Part shown: in pieces, positions 47,066 through 55,736 of the stretch
How positions within the stretch are numbered: the first letter of the stretch is position 1
How the letters are laid out: each line of letters starts with the position of its first letter
NCBI GenBank assembly: GCA_038040285.1
Contig: JBBPIN010000010.1
Span: forward strand, 6,555-70,554
Length of the DNA: 64,000 nucleotides
Reading direction: 5' to 3'
Origin: Mayfieldus sp038040285
GTDB lineage: Bacteria > Actinomycetota > Thermoleophilia > Solirubrobacterales > 70-9
Made by a program: the position numbers and the translations under genes
The notes under the pieces: model-generated
What the model was told of the DNA's origin: nothing
The model's input: the letters and a program-made list of their open reading frames with translations, nothing else
The model's database searches: none

Positions 47066-47917
47066 CTAGTCGTCGAAGTCGAAGTCCTTGGGCGGCTTCT
47101 GCTCGAACCAGAGCCGATCGTGCTCAGGTGTGTCCTGGAGGAACTCCGGCGTCTCCTCGAGCACGTCCTCCTCCTCTTCCTCCTCGGCGTCCTCGAAGCC
47201 GCCTTCCTCCTCGGCGGGGAGCTCCTCCTCTCCCGAGTCGGGCTCGGGGGCCTCGGCGACATCGGGTGGAGGCGGGGCCCGCTCGGTCTCGGGCGCATCC
47301 AGCGCCTGGTCGAGCTCATCGGAGAGCGACTGCTCGGAGAAGAACTCGTCCTCGACGGCCTCCTCTCCTTCCGGATGATCCTCCTCGACGGCCTCCGCAG
47401 CATCCTCGCCGACCGGGTCGCCGTCGAGGTCGTGGAGCTCGGTGGGCTGATCGGCGATCGAGGCTTCCTCGGGCTGCCCCGCCGCCTCGGGCTCCTCCGG
47501 AGGCTCCGGCGGAGGATGCTCCTCGGTCTCCGCGGCGACGGTCCCGGCGTCCGCGGCATCCGGATCCACCGTCGCGTGCTCCATCGCGGGGTGCTCCTCC
47601 TCGGCAGGGGGCTCCGCGGGCAGCTCGACCGGCTCCTCGACCGCTTCGACCGGCTCGGCGGCGGGAGGCTCGGCGGACTCGGGGAACGGATCGACCGGCT
47701 CAGGGGGCGGTTCGACCGGCTGCTCGGCGACGGCCGGCGGCGCCTCGTCTTCGACCGCCGCCGACGCCTCATCCATCGGTGCGTTGCTCGCCGCATCTCC
47801 GGGGCGCGCCGGAGGACCGAACGCCTGGTCCTCGAGTTCGCGCAGCTCGTTATCGCCGGCGCCGTGCTGGCGCTTCAGCTCCAGATGTTCGCGGATTGCC
47901 TCGTCAAGAGCACCCAT
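47066..47917 (-). CDS. highly acidic, probably disordered protein, unknown function
   Basis: The 283-residue product is dominated by Glu, Pro, Ala and Asp between about residues 35 and 250, with Glu runs and no predicted fold, signal or membrane segment. Both ends look ordered and different in composition. The N-terminus MGALDEAIREHLELKRQHGA is an amphipathic helix. The C-terminus has LEETPEFLQDTPEHDRLWF and then EQKPPKDFDFDD. Such conserved-looking ends joined by a variable acidic spacer suggest two binding motifs on a tether. ATG and position before the bidirectional terminator support a real gene, although strong GC skew makes antisense frames look open too. I cannot name a function. Confidence 0.8.
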   Translation of the reverse strand: MGALDEAIREHLELKRQHGAGDNELRELEDQAFGPPARPGDAASNAPMDEASAAVEDEAPPAVAEQPVEPPPEPVDPFPESAEPPAAEPVEAVEEPVELPAEPPAEEEHPAMEHATVDPDAADAGTVAAETEEHPPPEPPEEPEAAGQPEEASIADQPTELHDLDGDPVGEDAAEAVEEDHPEGEEAVEDEFFSEQSLSDELDQALDAPETERAPPPPDVAEAPEPDSGEEELPAEEEGGFEDAEEEEEEDVLEETPEFLQDTPEHDRLWFEQKPPKDFDFDD

Positions 47918-48014
47918 GGTTTCCGCCCAATCTCGGCGTACAGACTAGGCGGTTTAGCACTGGGCGGCGGGATAGGCCGCCCACCAATTCATGGGGTCCT
48001 GAAGGTGCCCGGAG

Positions 48015-49325
48015 CTAACGCGGAACCGGCTCGGGAGCGCGGCGACCGCCGGCGCGGGCGGTGCGGTTCTTGCCCTGCTGCTTGGCGCGGTACAGCGCCT
48101 GGTCGGCGGCCTTGATCAACGATCTCACGTCTGGCGCCTGCCCGGGGCTGCCTGCAACTCCGACGCTCGCCCGGATCGTGATCTCATCCTTTTGCCCGTC
48201 GAGCGGGATGCGGACGGCGTCGAGCCGCCTGCGAATCCTCTCAGCGACCTCCATCGCCCCGTCGATACGAGTCTCCGGCAGGGCGATCGCGAACTCCTCA
48301 CCGCCATAGCGGGCCGGCTCATCGACCTCCCGCGACTCCGCCCTGAGGATGCGACCGACCTCCCTCAGGACCTGGTCGCCCTGCAGGTGGCCGTGGTTGT
48401 CGTTGATCTCCTTGAAGTCGTCGAGGTCGAGCATCACGACCGAGAGCGGGCGATCGAACCGTTTCGCTCGCTCGACCTCCTTGCCGAGGATCTGCCTGAA
48501 GCGCCGGTGGTTCGAGAGGCCTGTCAACTCGTCGGTGATCGCCTCTTCTTCGGCGCGCTCGTGCTGCTGGCGCAGGTCGCGTACCAAGGGGGCGATCAGC
48601 GCGAAGGCGAGCAGCACCAGGACCACGAGGATCGCCGCGACCAGCACCTGGCTGCCCGAGAAGCCGGAGTCCCGCGGACCGAGTAGCGCCGCCCGAACAT
48701 TGGCCGACGCATCCGGGAGCGAGACGACCCGGGCCCGGTAGTCGCCGGAGGGAAGACTGACATCGATCGTGTGCGCCCCTGTGCCCCCGAGATCGAGTGC
48801 GCTCGCACCCGCCGCGCCGGTCGCGATCGTCGCACCGCCGGCGGAGACCACGAACGGGAGCCCGGTCGCCTGGTGCACGCCGTGCGCGAACTCGGTCGCA
48901 TCGGTGGTCGACACGACGAGGTCGCCTAGCGGCCCGCTCGGCCCGCTGATCCGCAGCTTGACGCTGGCCACCGGCTGCCCGATTGAGAACCTGGCGATCA
49001 GTTGGCCGCCTCTGCGGACCTCGAGGCGGGTCAGCCCAAGGGTCAGGGCCAGCTGCCTCACCCGCCGATCCAGAGGCGGTGCCGGCCCGACCGGGATCTC
49101 CGTTCCGAGCTGCTCGTCGTTGGCGACCAAGCGTGCTTCGTGTCGCGCCGAGCTCAGATCGGTGCGGTATTGGTTCAGCGTCGGAGTCAGGGCGCCGGCG
49201 AGCCGTGCGTCGGCCTTTCCGGTCCTCGACTCCGAGGAAAGAGGGACAAAGGAGATCACGATCGCGATGACCGGCACGACCACGATCAGGAGCACGGTGA
49301 CTGTTAGGCGCCTACGAAAACTCAT
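48015..49325 (-). CDS. membrane-bound diguanylate cyclase (GGDEF domain)
   Basis: Makes cyclic di-GMP. The 436-residue protein has an N-terminal membrane helix (about 8-28), a periplasmic-type sensor region (about 30-225), and a second helix (about 232-255, VLVAAILVVLVLLAFALIAPL). A short coiled linker leads into a GGDEF domain (about 270-425). The active site is intact as RYGGEEF, and REVD five residues before it is a classic inhibitory I-site (RxxD). TDELTGLSNHRRF and DLDDFKEIND are also present. No EAL domain follows. ATG 49325 starts the first membrane helix; the longer frame upstream runs toward the tRNA and looks non-coding. Confidence 0.92.
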   Translation of the reverse strand: MSFRRRLTVTVLLIVVVPVIAIVISFVPLSSESRTGKADARLAGALTPTLNQYRTDLSSARHEARLVANDEQLGTEIPVGPAPPLDRRVRQLALTLGLTRLEVRRGGQLIARFSIGQPVASVKLRISGPSGPLGDLVVSTTDATEFAHGVHQATGLPFVVSAGGATIATGAAGASALDLGGTGAHTIDVSLPSGDYRARVVSLPDASANVRAALLGPRDSGFSGSQVLVAAILVVLVLLAFALIAPLVRDLRQQHERAEEEAITDELTGLSNHRRFRQILGKEVERAKRFDRPLSVVMLDLDDFKEINDNHGHLQGDQVLREVGRILRAESREVDEPARYGGEEFAIALPETRIDGAMEVAERIRRRLDAVRIPLDGQKDEITIRASVGVAGSPGQAPDVRSLIKAADQALYRAKQQGKNRTARAGGRRAPEPVPR

Positions 49326-49389
49326 ACGAAGGAGAGCGTATTCTTGCAGTGAGTAGGGGGCACGAACACCTCTTCCCCTCCTCATTTCT

Positions 49390-49462
49390 GGGGCTATAGC
49401 TCAGTTGGAAGAGCGCCTGGATCGCACCCAGGAGGTCGCCGGTTCGAGTCCGGCTAGCTCCA
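49390..49462 (+). tRNA. tRNA-Ala (anticodon CGC)
   Basis: The acceptor stem GGGGCTA/TAGCTCC, D arm GCTC-AGTTGGAA-GAGC, anticodon stem CCTGG/CCAGG with loop ATCGCAC (anticodon CGC), and T arm GCCGG-TTCGAGT-CCGGC form a complete cloverleaf with discriminator A. The CCA end is not encoded. Its D and T arms are almost the same as in the TGC-anticodon tRNA-Ala about 4 kb away. Confidence 0.95.
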
Positions 49463-49502
49463 TATCGGGAAATTCCGCAGCCGCGATAGCTTTTTCCTGA
49501 CC

Positions 49503-50648
49503 GTGCGTCCAACTATCTGGTCTCGTGCGATCGCCATCGGTGCCGGTACATGTCTGCTCGCATTGGCGTTCTTTGCGCCCTCAGCGGCGGCGCTGCGCCT
49601 GCACACGGTCGCTCATTTCGACCAGCCGGTCTACGTGACCGCACCGCCGGGCGACCGGCGCGAATTCTTCGTCGTCGAGCGGGCGGGGCGGATCCGAATC
49701 GTCCGCCACGGGCACAAGCTGCGCCGCCCATTTCTGGACATTCGACGCTTGGTCGACCTTCGCTACCCCAACAACCAGTTCCGCGACCAGGGCGGACTCG
49801 CCTCGATGGCCTTCTCACCGGACTACCGCCGCAGCGGCCTCTTCTACGTCTTCTACACCCACGCCGGGGGGACTATCCACGTCGACGAGTTCCGCCGTTC
49901 CCCCGGCTCGTCCACGCGGGCCCTACGCTCGAGCGGCAGGACCGTCCTCGCGGTCCCACGCCACGGCAGGACCGACCTGGGCGGTCAGCTCGAGTTCGGC
50001 CCCGATGGCTTCCTCTACGTCAGTTTCGGCCAGGGCGAGGATTCCGACTCGAGCCAGGACCTCGAAGAGCTGACCGGAAAGATCCTGCGAATCGACCCAA
50101 AACCTTCAGGCGGACGTCCCTACACAGTTTCCGCCGACAACCCATTCTCCAATCGAACCGATGCGCGCCCCGAGATCTTCGCCTACGGCCTGCGTGTGCC
50201 CTGGCGATTCTCCTTCGACGATTCGACCGGGGACCTGATCGTCGGCGATGTCGGCGACGAACGCTTCGAGGAGGTCGACCTGCTGCGACCCTCAGATGCG
50301 GGCGCCAACCTCGGTTGGCCGTTCTACGAGGGCCGCCACCGGCACAGCCCTGGAGGCACTGGCGCACTTACCTTTCCGGTCCTCGTCAAGCCTCACGCCC
50401 ACAGCTCCTGCGCGATCGTCGGCGGTTACGTGATCCGCAACCGTCGCCTGCCCTCAATGCGCGGCCGTTACCTCTACGGCGACGTATGCACCGGCAAGCT
50501 TCGCTCGGCGCGACTGGGTTTGCCCCGGGCCAGCGGCGATCGCTCGGAGCATCTCGCAGTCCCCTACCTGGACTCGTTCGGCCGCGATGCTCGAGGCAGG
50601 CTCTATGCGGTCAGCCTCCTCGGGTCCGTCTACCGGTTCTCCCGCTGA
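49503..50648 (+). CDS. secreted PQQ-dependent sugar dehydrogenase-like protein (GSDH/YliI family)
   Basis: Predicted exported six-bladed beta-propeller of 381 residues. A signal peptide (about 1-30, ending AAALRLH) is followed by the GSDH landmarks. These are PLVLTAPPGDRREF-like strand VYVTAPPGDRREFFVVERAG, DQGGLASMAFSPDY (about 97-110), GGQLEFGPDGFLYVSFG, GKILRIDP, AYGLRVPWRFSFD and DVGDERFEEVDLL (about 249-261). The conserved GLRVPWRF region matches soluble aldose dehydrogenases that bind PQQ and calcium. The GTG start follows the tRNA by 40 bases. It stands alone; substrate unknown. Confidence 0.88.
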   Translation: MRPTIWSRAIAIGAGTCLLALAFFAPSAAALRLHTVAHFDQPVYVTAPPGDRREFFVVERAGRIRIVRHGHKLRRPFLDIRRLVDLRYPNNQFRDQGGLASMAFSPDYRRSGLFYVFYTHAGGTIHVDEFRRSPGSSTRALRSSGRTVLAVPRHGRTDLGGQLEFGPDGFLYVSFGQGEDSDSSQDLEELTGKILRIDPKPSGGRPYTVSADNPFSNRTDARPEIFAYGLRVPWRFSFDDSTGDLIVGDVGDERFEEVDLLRPSDAGANLGWPFYEGRHRHSPGGTGALTFPVLVKPHAHSSCAIVGGYVIRNRRLPSMRGRYLYGDVCTGKLRSARLGLPRASGDRSEHLAVPYLDSFGRDARGRLYAVSLLGSVYRFSR

Positions 50649-50693
50649 GCGTGGGGCCAATGGCGACCTAGAGCCGAGCCCGGCGGGTGTCTC

Positions 50694-52322
50694 CTATGGC
50701 GCGACACCTTCGCCGACCGGCGCTGTCACTCCTTCGTCCTCCAGCGCCGCCATCGCCGCGTTTCGCCCGTTGAGCGCGATCACCGAGCCTGCAGGGTGGG
50801 TGGCGGCGCCGCAGAGGTAGAGCCCAACGACCGGGGTGCGGTGGTCGAGGCGGCGGTCCCACATCTGATCCGGCAGCGCCTCGCCCTGGAAGATGTTGCC
50901 GCCGCTGAGGCCGATCCGCTGCTCGATGTCGGGCGGCCCGAGGACGTCGACGTGCTCGACACAGTCGTGGACGTCGGGCGCGTGGACGGCGATCGCGTCG
51001 AGGATCGCACCCCCGATCTCGTCGCGGCTCGAATCCCAATCTCCTTCGGCGAGCTCGTAGGGCGCGTATTGCGCGAAGACGCTCATCGTGTGGTGCCCGG
51101 GGGGCGCCACCGTCGGGTCGTAGGCGGATTGAAAGTAGAGCTCGGCGAAGCCGACCCGTGGTTCGCCGCGCTGGCAGGCGTCGAACGCCTCCTGCGCCGC
51201 TTCGGGCCCGGGCGTGATCGTGACCATCGCGCGGTGCGGCTCGACGGCGCCGGCGGCGGTGAAGGTCGGCAGCCGGGCCAGGGCGACGTTCAGCTTTACG
51301 ACCGGCGAGCGCACCTGCCAACCTTCGAGCCGTTCGCGGAAGCCGCCCGGCAGATCGGCGGACCCGAGCATCGCCAGGGTCCGCTTCGGGTCGGCGTTGG
51401 AGATCACGGTGGCGCTGCGAACCAGCTCGCCGCTCTCCAACTCGACGCCCTCGCCGGGAATGATGCGAGCGACCGGGACGCCCGCGGCAAGCACTGCGCC
51501 GGCCTTCTGCGCCGCCTGCGCGATCGCAAACGAGATCCTCCCCATGCCGCCCTCCACGTAGCCCCAGATCGATCCCTGACCGAGCAGGTCGCCCTGGTGG
51601 TGCATCAGCTTCACCGAGGCTGTGCCGGGATCCCGCGGACCCGCGAAGGCGCCGATGATGCCCTGGCCGAACAGGGCGTGCACCAGGCGCTCGTCCTCGA
51701 CGTAGCGCTCCAGCGTCTCGAGGATCGACTCCTCGAAGACGACCGAGATCAGCTCCTCCTCGCCGCCCAGGGCCTCCTCCAGCTCGGCGCGACTTGGCGA
51801 GGAGCCGAGCCAGGTGTCGCCACGCGTTCCGTGGCGCAGCGCGAGCCGGATCCTGTTGAAGAGCTCCTCGTAGGCGAACAGGCCGGTGAGGTCGGACTCC
51901 GAGAAGCCGTTCTCGCGCATGTGGGCGGCGGTCCTGCCGTCGTCGATGAACTCGGCGAAGGAGGTGCCGTCGGCGAACGGGCACCAGAGGTTGGGGTCGG
52001 CGGGGAACACACGGTAGCCGTGACTGGCCAGATCAAGCTCCCGCACCACGAGGTCGTCCAGCAGCCCAACCACGTAGGCGCAGGGGCTGACCAGGTAGCG
52101 GTCGTCGGGGAACGGCTGCTCGAGGGTGCAGGCCCCACCGAGCTGCTCGCGGCGCTCCAGCACCAACACCCGCTGCCCTGCGTGCGCCAGGTATGCGGCG
52201 GCTGTAAGCCCATTGTGCCCTCCACCGACCACGATCGCGTCCCAGTCGCGCGCCGCAAGCTCGGAGACCGGGGCCGGGAGACCGACCTTGCCCATCACCG
52301 CGTTGACATCGACCGGGCCCAT
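50694..52322 (-). CDS. FAD-dependent phytoene desaturase-like oxidoreductase (PYROXD2 type)
   Basis: The 542-residue protein begins (about 27-55) with a dinucleotide fold DAIVVGGGHNGLTAAAYLAHAG and the FAD-ribose acid in VLVLERREQLGGA. FAD-linked C-terminal signature LYLCGAATHPAGSVIALNGRNAA lies near the end. The general length and GGGHNGL opening match the NAD(P)/FAD amine-oxidase branch related to human PYROXD2, rather than true carotenoid desaturases. No carotenoid genes flank it. ATG start; it is the downstream gene of a minus-strand group with the alkyltransferase-like gene 13 bases upstream. Confidence 0.88.
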   Translation of the reverse strand: MGPVDVNAVMGKVGLPAPVSELAARDWDAIVVGGGHNGLTAAAYLAHAGQRVLVLERREQLGGACTLEQPFPDDRYLVSPCAYVVGLLDDLVVRELDLASHGYRVFPADPNLWCPFADGTSFAEFIDDGRTAAHMRENGFSESDLTGLFAYEELFNRIRLALRHGTRGDTWLGSSPSRAELEEALGGEEELISVVFEESILETLERYVEDERLVHALFGQGIIGAFAGPRDPGTASVKLMHHQGDLLGQGSIWGYVEGGMGRISFAIAQAAQKAGAVLAAGVPVARIIPGEGVELESGELVRSATVISNADPKRTLAMLGSADLPGGFRERLEGWQVRSPVVKLNVALARLPTFTAAGAVEPHRAMVTITPGPEAAQEAFDACQRGEPRVGFAELYFQSAYDPTVAPPGHHTMSVFAQYAPYELAEGDWDSSRDEIGGAILDAIAVHAPDVHDCVEHVDVLGPPDIEQRIGLSGGNIFQGEALPDQMWDRRLDHRTPVVGLYLCGAATHPAGSVIALNGRNAAMAALEDEGVTAPVGEGVAP

Positions 52323-52335
52323 CGGCCGTTCCAGC

Positions 52336-52641
52336 CTAACGCGCCGCTGCAGATCCGCTCAGCGCCGCGACGTCGACCCAGGCGGCGGTCATATCGACGC
52401 GTCCATCGCGCAGCGGCGCGCCCTCGCACTGCAGCAGGCGCCGCTGCCGCGCACCCTTGGCCAGAGACCCGTCGGCGCGGACCACGCGCTGCCAGGGGAC
52501 GCTTGGGTCCTCGCAGGCGGCCAGCACGGCGCCGGCGAACCCCGGCGCTTCCGGACATAGGTCGCCGTAGGTGGTGACGAACCCGGCCGGAACCGATCTG
52601 ATCCTGCGAAGGATCTCCTGAGCGCGGGGGGAGTCAACCAC
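52336..52641 (-). CDS. alkyltransferase-like (ATL) DNA-damage recognition protein
   Basis: A 101-residue protein with the DNA-binding fold of O6-alkylguanine transferases: AQEILRRIRSVPAGFVTTYGDL (helix-turn-helix lead-in) and PWQRVVRADGSLAKG. The methyl-accepting Cys of PCHR is replaced by Trp, and the His by Gln, so it cannot take an alkyl group. In ATL proteins this form binds damaged guanines and marks them for nucleotide excision repair. The GTG start at 52641 is chosen because the ORF upstream is the shadow of another gene. Confidence 0.88.
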   Translation of the reverse strand: MVDSPRAQEILRRIRSVPAGFVTTYGDLCPEAPGFAGAVLAACEDPSVPWQRVVRADGSLAKGARQRRLLQCEGAPLRDGRVDMTAAWVDVAALSGSAAAR

Positions 52642-52673
52642 GCGCCTAGTATCACCCGCTCGGCCAGGGGCGA

Positions 52674-53023
52674 TCAGCCTTCGCGGATGTCCATGCGTGA
52701 AATCAGGCCGTCGCGCAGCGTGTAGACGTGCTGGACGTCCTGCTCGGAGATCGGCTCTCTCCATCCAGGTCGCGGACGACCTGGCGAACGTCGACGACGA
52801 CGCGTCCTTCGTCATCGGGCGAGAACCCCGTCGGCTCGACGTGTGAGTCGATGAGGCCGAACTGCCGCGTCCAGTACTCCTTCACCGCGGCGTGGCCGTG
52901 TTCGCGGCGGCCCTCCATGGCGTTGGGCCAGTCGACGTCGGGATGCATCAACGCGAGAACGGCGTCGACGTCGCGAGCGTTGAACGCCGCGTAGGCCTGC
53001 CGCAACAGCTCTTCCTCGTCCAC
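52674..53023 (-). pseudogene. second SnoaL-like protein, apparent one-base frameshift near the C-terminus
   Basis: Starting at GTG 53023 the frame reads a normal SnoaL/NTF2-like protein (DEEELLRQAYAAFNARDVD, LMHPDVDWPNAMEG, AVKEYWTRQFGL) to DLDGE at about 52757. It then turns into an Arg/Ser tail ending at 52703. From about 52754 another frame continues naturally (PISEQDVQHVYTLRDGLISR, then MDIREG) to TGA at 52674. The break falls in a CTCTCT repeat (52755-52760); one base would repair it. The function of this fold is too varied to call. It diverges from metF. Confidence 0.78.
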
Positions 53024-53129
53024 GTACGGACTTCTACCGGCCGCTGGACCAGACTGAGCCTCGACAATGATCGCAATCGTGCAGGTGGACCGTCGCGGGG
53101 GCCGAATCCGCTCCTCTACCCTGCCCCGA

Positions 53130-54053
53130 ATGCGAATCGACGAGATCATCGCCTCGACGAAGCCCTGCTTTTCCGTCGAGTTCTTCCCGCCCAAGACCGA
53201 AGAGGGCCGCGATCAGCTGCTCGACACCGCCCGTCAGCTGGCCGAGCTGGAGCCGGCGTTCGTCTCGGTGACCTACGGGGCGGGGGGCTCGACCCGCGAC
53301 GGGACTGTCGAGATCTCCAACCTGCTGCACAACGAGATCGGCCTGGAGACGATGACCCACCTGAGCTGCGTCGGCGAGACGGCTGACGGTCTGCGCGAGG
53401 TCCTCGACCGCATCGAGGCGGACGGGATCGACAACGTGCTGGCGCTGCGGGGCGACCCGCCCCGTGGCGAGACCGACTTCGTCCAGCCCGAGGGCGGGCT
53501 CGGGAGCGCCGCGGAGCTGACCGAATTCATCTCCGAGAACTACTCCTTTGCGATCGGCGGCGCCTGCTTTCCCGAGGTGCATCCCGAGGCCCCCAGCCTG
53601 GATGCCGACCTCGCCTACCTGAAGACCAAGGTCGACAACGGGGCGACCTTCCTTATCACCCAGCTTTTCTTCGACAACCAGGTCTATTTCGACTTCGTCG
53701 CCGCCGCTCGCGCGAAGGGGATCGACGTCCCGATCCTCGCCGGCGTGATCCCGATCGCAAGCTACAAACAGACGGAGAAGATCTGCGACCTATGCGACGC
53801 GACCATTCCCCAGCCGCTGGCCGACGCGATGGCGGCGCTGGGAGGCGACGAGCGCGCCGAGTTCGAGCTCGGCGTCGCCTTCGCCGCGCAGCAGTGCACC
53901 GAGCTGCTGCTCGGCGGTGCGCCTGGAATCCATTTCTACGCCCTCAACAAGGCGCCGGCGACTCGCGCAGTGCTCTCTGCCCTGCGCGCCGCTCGACCCT
54001 GGGAGCACAGCGGCCGCGAGGCGACCGGCACGCCGGCCGACGCGGTCCGCTAG
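53130..54053 (+). CDS. metF: methylenetetrahydrofolate reductase
   Basis: FAD-dependent TIM-barrel enzyme reducing 5,10-methylene-THF to 5-methyl-THF for methionine synthesis. The 307 residues show FSVEFFPPKTEEG (about 15-27), VSVTYGAGGSTRDGT (about 49-63), MTHLSCVG, NVLALRGDPP (about 108-117), and FLITQLFFDNQVYFDF (about 171-186). LAGVIPI follows, then HFYALNKA near the end. ATG 53130 fits the family start; an upstream in-frame ATG at 53067 would add non-conserved residues. It heads a plus-strand group with a hydrolase and a DUF3105 gene. Confidence 0.95.
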   Translation: MRIDEIIASTKPCFSVEFFPPKTEEGRDQLLDTARQLAELEPAFVSVTYGAGGSTRDGTVEISNLLHNEIGLETMTHLSCVGETADGLREVLDRIEADGIDNVLALRGDPPRGETDFVQPEGGLGSAAELTEFISENYSFAIGGACFPEVHPEAPSLDADLAYLKTKVDNGATFLITQLFFDNQVYFDFVAAARAKGIDVPILAGVIPIASYKQTEKICDLCDATIPQPLADAMAALGGDERAEFELGVAFAAQQCTELLLGGAPGIHFYALNKAPATRAVLSALRAARPWEHSGREATGTPADAVR

Positions 54054-54087
54054 GCGGCGCACCGGCTCATCTAGACTGGCGCGTTCG

Positions 54088-54930
54088 ATGGGCGAGTTCA
54101 CCTACGAGGGCTACCGCCTCTCCTATGACGAGTACGGGGCCGGCGACCGGCCGATCGTGCTGATCCACGGCCTGCTGATGAACCGGCACATGTTCGAGCG
54201 GCTGGGGCCGATGCTGGCCGAGCGCGGCAATCGCGTGATCGCGCCGGACCTGCTCGGACACGGGCGCTCCGACCGCCCCGAGGACCTGCAGCGCTACTCG
54301 ATGCCGTTGTTCGCCTACCAGGTGACCGCATTGCTCGACCACCTGGGAATCGAATCGGCGGTGATCGGCGGCACCTCGCTGGGCGCAAACGTCAGCCTCG
54401 AGGCGGCTGTGCGCTTCCCGGAGCGCGTGCAGGCGCTGTTCATCGAGATGCCGGTACTCGACAACGCCCTCTCGGCGGTGGCGGCGATATTCGCGCCGAT
54501 CATGATCGCTCTGCGCTTCGGCCGCCCCGTCTTCGAGGCCGTGTCTCGGGCCGCCGCGATGCTGCCGCGCTCCCACTTCATCGTCGACATCGGGCTCGAC
54601 ATGGTCCGCCAGCGCCCCGGGCCCTCGGTCTCGGTGCTGGAGGGCCTGCTGTTGGGGGAGAGCTCGCCGCGCAGCGCCGAGCGGCGCGGAATCGAGCAGC
54701 CGGCGCTGATCGTCGGGCACCCAAACGATCCCCTGCACCCGTTCGGCGACGCAGGAATGCTGGCCGGGGAGCTGGCCAACGCGCGCCAGATCGACGCCGA
54801 TTCGATCTTCGAGTGGCGACTGAAGCCTGGCCGTCTGAACACTGAGTTGGCCGACTTCCTGGACGACGTCTGGTCGCAGGTCGAGGAGGAGCGCAGGCCC
54901 GAGCGCAAGGCGCGGATGGCTGGGGCGTAG
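54088..54930 (+). CDS. alpha/beta-hydrolase fold protein
   Basis: A 280-residue hydrolase with the oxyanion turn VLIHGLLMN (about 24-32), a strand-helix leading to the nucleophile elbow GGTSLGAN (Ser about 101), and LIVGHPNDPLHPFGDA (about 209-224) supplying the expected acid. It is close to epoxide-hydrolase/esterase-type bacterial enzymes. The catalytic His near the C-terminus is not obvious; the FEWRLKPGRLN segment lies where it would be. The substrate is unknown. The ATG is the first after metF; the longer upstream frame is a shadow. Confidence 0.85.
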   Translation: MGEFTYEGYRLSYDEYGAGDRPIVLIHGLLMNRHMFERLGPMLAERGNRVIAPDLLGHGRSDRPEDLQRYSMPLFAYQVTALLDHLGIESAVIGGTSLGANVSLEAAVRFPERVQALFIEMPVLDNALSAVAAIFAPIMIALRFGRPVFEAVSRAAAMLPRSHFIVDIGLDMVRQRPGPSVSVLEGLLLGESSPRSAERRGIEQPALIVGHPNDPLHPFGDAGMLAGELANARQIDADSIFEWRLKPGRLNTELADFLDDVWSQVEEERRPERKARMAGA

Positions 54931-54932
54931 GC

Positions 54933-55715
54933 ATGGCGGACCGGCGGGAAGAGAAGGAGCGGCTGCGACAGATCCGCGAGGAGGCGGAGAAGCGCGAGAC
55001 CGCCGAGCAGCGGCGCAAGCTCTTCATCGGGTACGGGGTGGCGGGGGTGCTGACCGCGGCGGTCGTGCTCGGGATCGTGATCGTCGTCATTGGCAGCAGC
55101 GGCGGCGGGGGCGCGAGCGGGGGCGCGCATATCAACGCCACCAGCGGCTCGACCAACGGCGTTCCTCCCGACGATCGCACGGGCACCCCACCTCCGCCGG
55201 TCAAGGTTTCGAACCTCAAGCTGGCGGCGAAGAAGGCCGGCTGCGTGTTGCGCCTCGGCCTTCCCGACGAGGGGCACACGCACATCCCGCCTGACTCTCC
55301 CAACCCCGACTACAAGACCAATCCCCCGACCTCGGGAACCCACGTCGATGTCCCCTTCCAGCAGGCCGACGGTGCCTACCTCGAGGAGCCCAAGGAGATT
55401 TTCTTCGTCCATTCGCTGGAGCACGGGCGGATGGAGATCCAGTACAGCCCGAAGCTCGCCGAGCGCGATCAGCTGGCGTTGCGTGGCCTCTACGACACGC
55501 TCTACGGCGGCACGCTGCTGTTCCCTAACAAGCAGATGCCCTACAAGGTGGCCGCGACCACCTGGACCAACCTGATCGGGTGCAAGACCTACAAGGGCCC
55601 GATCACGCTCGACGCGGTCCGCGATTTCGGCAAGACCACGTGGGGGCGGTTCGGCAGCGAGCCGGTGGCCGCCTTCCCGTTCACCGGCCCGACCCCGGCG
55701 ACGCCGAGTGGCTAG
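54933..55715 (+). CDS. DUF3105 single-pass membrane protein
   Basis: The 260-residue protein has a charged coiled N-terminal stretch (about 1-30, EKERLRQIREEAEKRE), one membrane helix (about 34-57) and a Gly/Ser/Pro linker. A DUF3105 domain (about 95-255) follows, with DEGHTHIPPDSPNPDYKTNPPTSGTH-type metal-like His residues (about 110-135). VHSLEHGRMEIQY (about 156-168) and WTNLIGCKTY are also present. The domain is probably extracytoplasmic. Its activity is not known. ATG two bases after the hydrolase stop suggests coupling. Confidence 0.88.
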   Translation: MADRREEKERLRQIREEAEKRETAEQRRKLFIGYGVAGVLTAAVVLGIVIVVIGSSGGGGASGGAHINATSGSTNGVPPDDRTGTPPPPVKVSNLKLAAKKAGCVLRLGLPDEGHTHIPPDSPNPDYKTNPPTSGTHVDVPFQQADGAYLEEPKEIFFVHSLEHGRMEIQYSPKLAERDQLALRGLYDTLYGGTLLFPNKQMPYKVAATTWTNLIGCKTYKGPITLDAVRDFGKTTWGRFGSEPVAAFPFTGPTPATPSG

Positions 55716-55736
55716 CCGGCCGATCGAGCTACCCCG

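Noticed and set aside
47120..47880. Repetitive GAG/CTC-rich DNA resembling a repeat array
   Set aside because: The repetition comes from codons for Glu/Pro/Ala in the acidic protein; no regular repeat-spacer structure, so not CRISPR or a tandem array.
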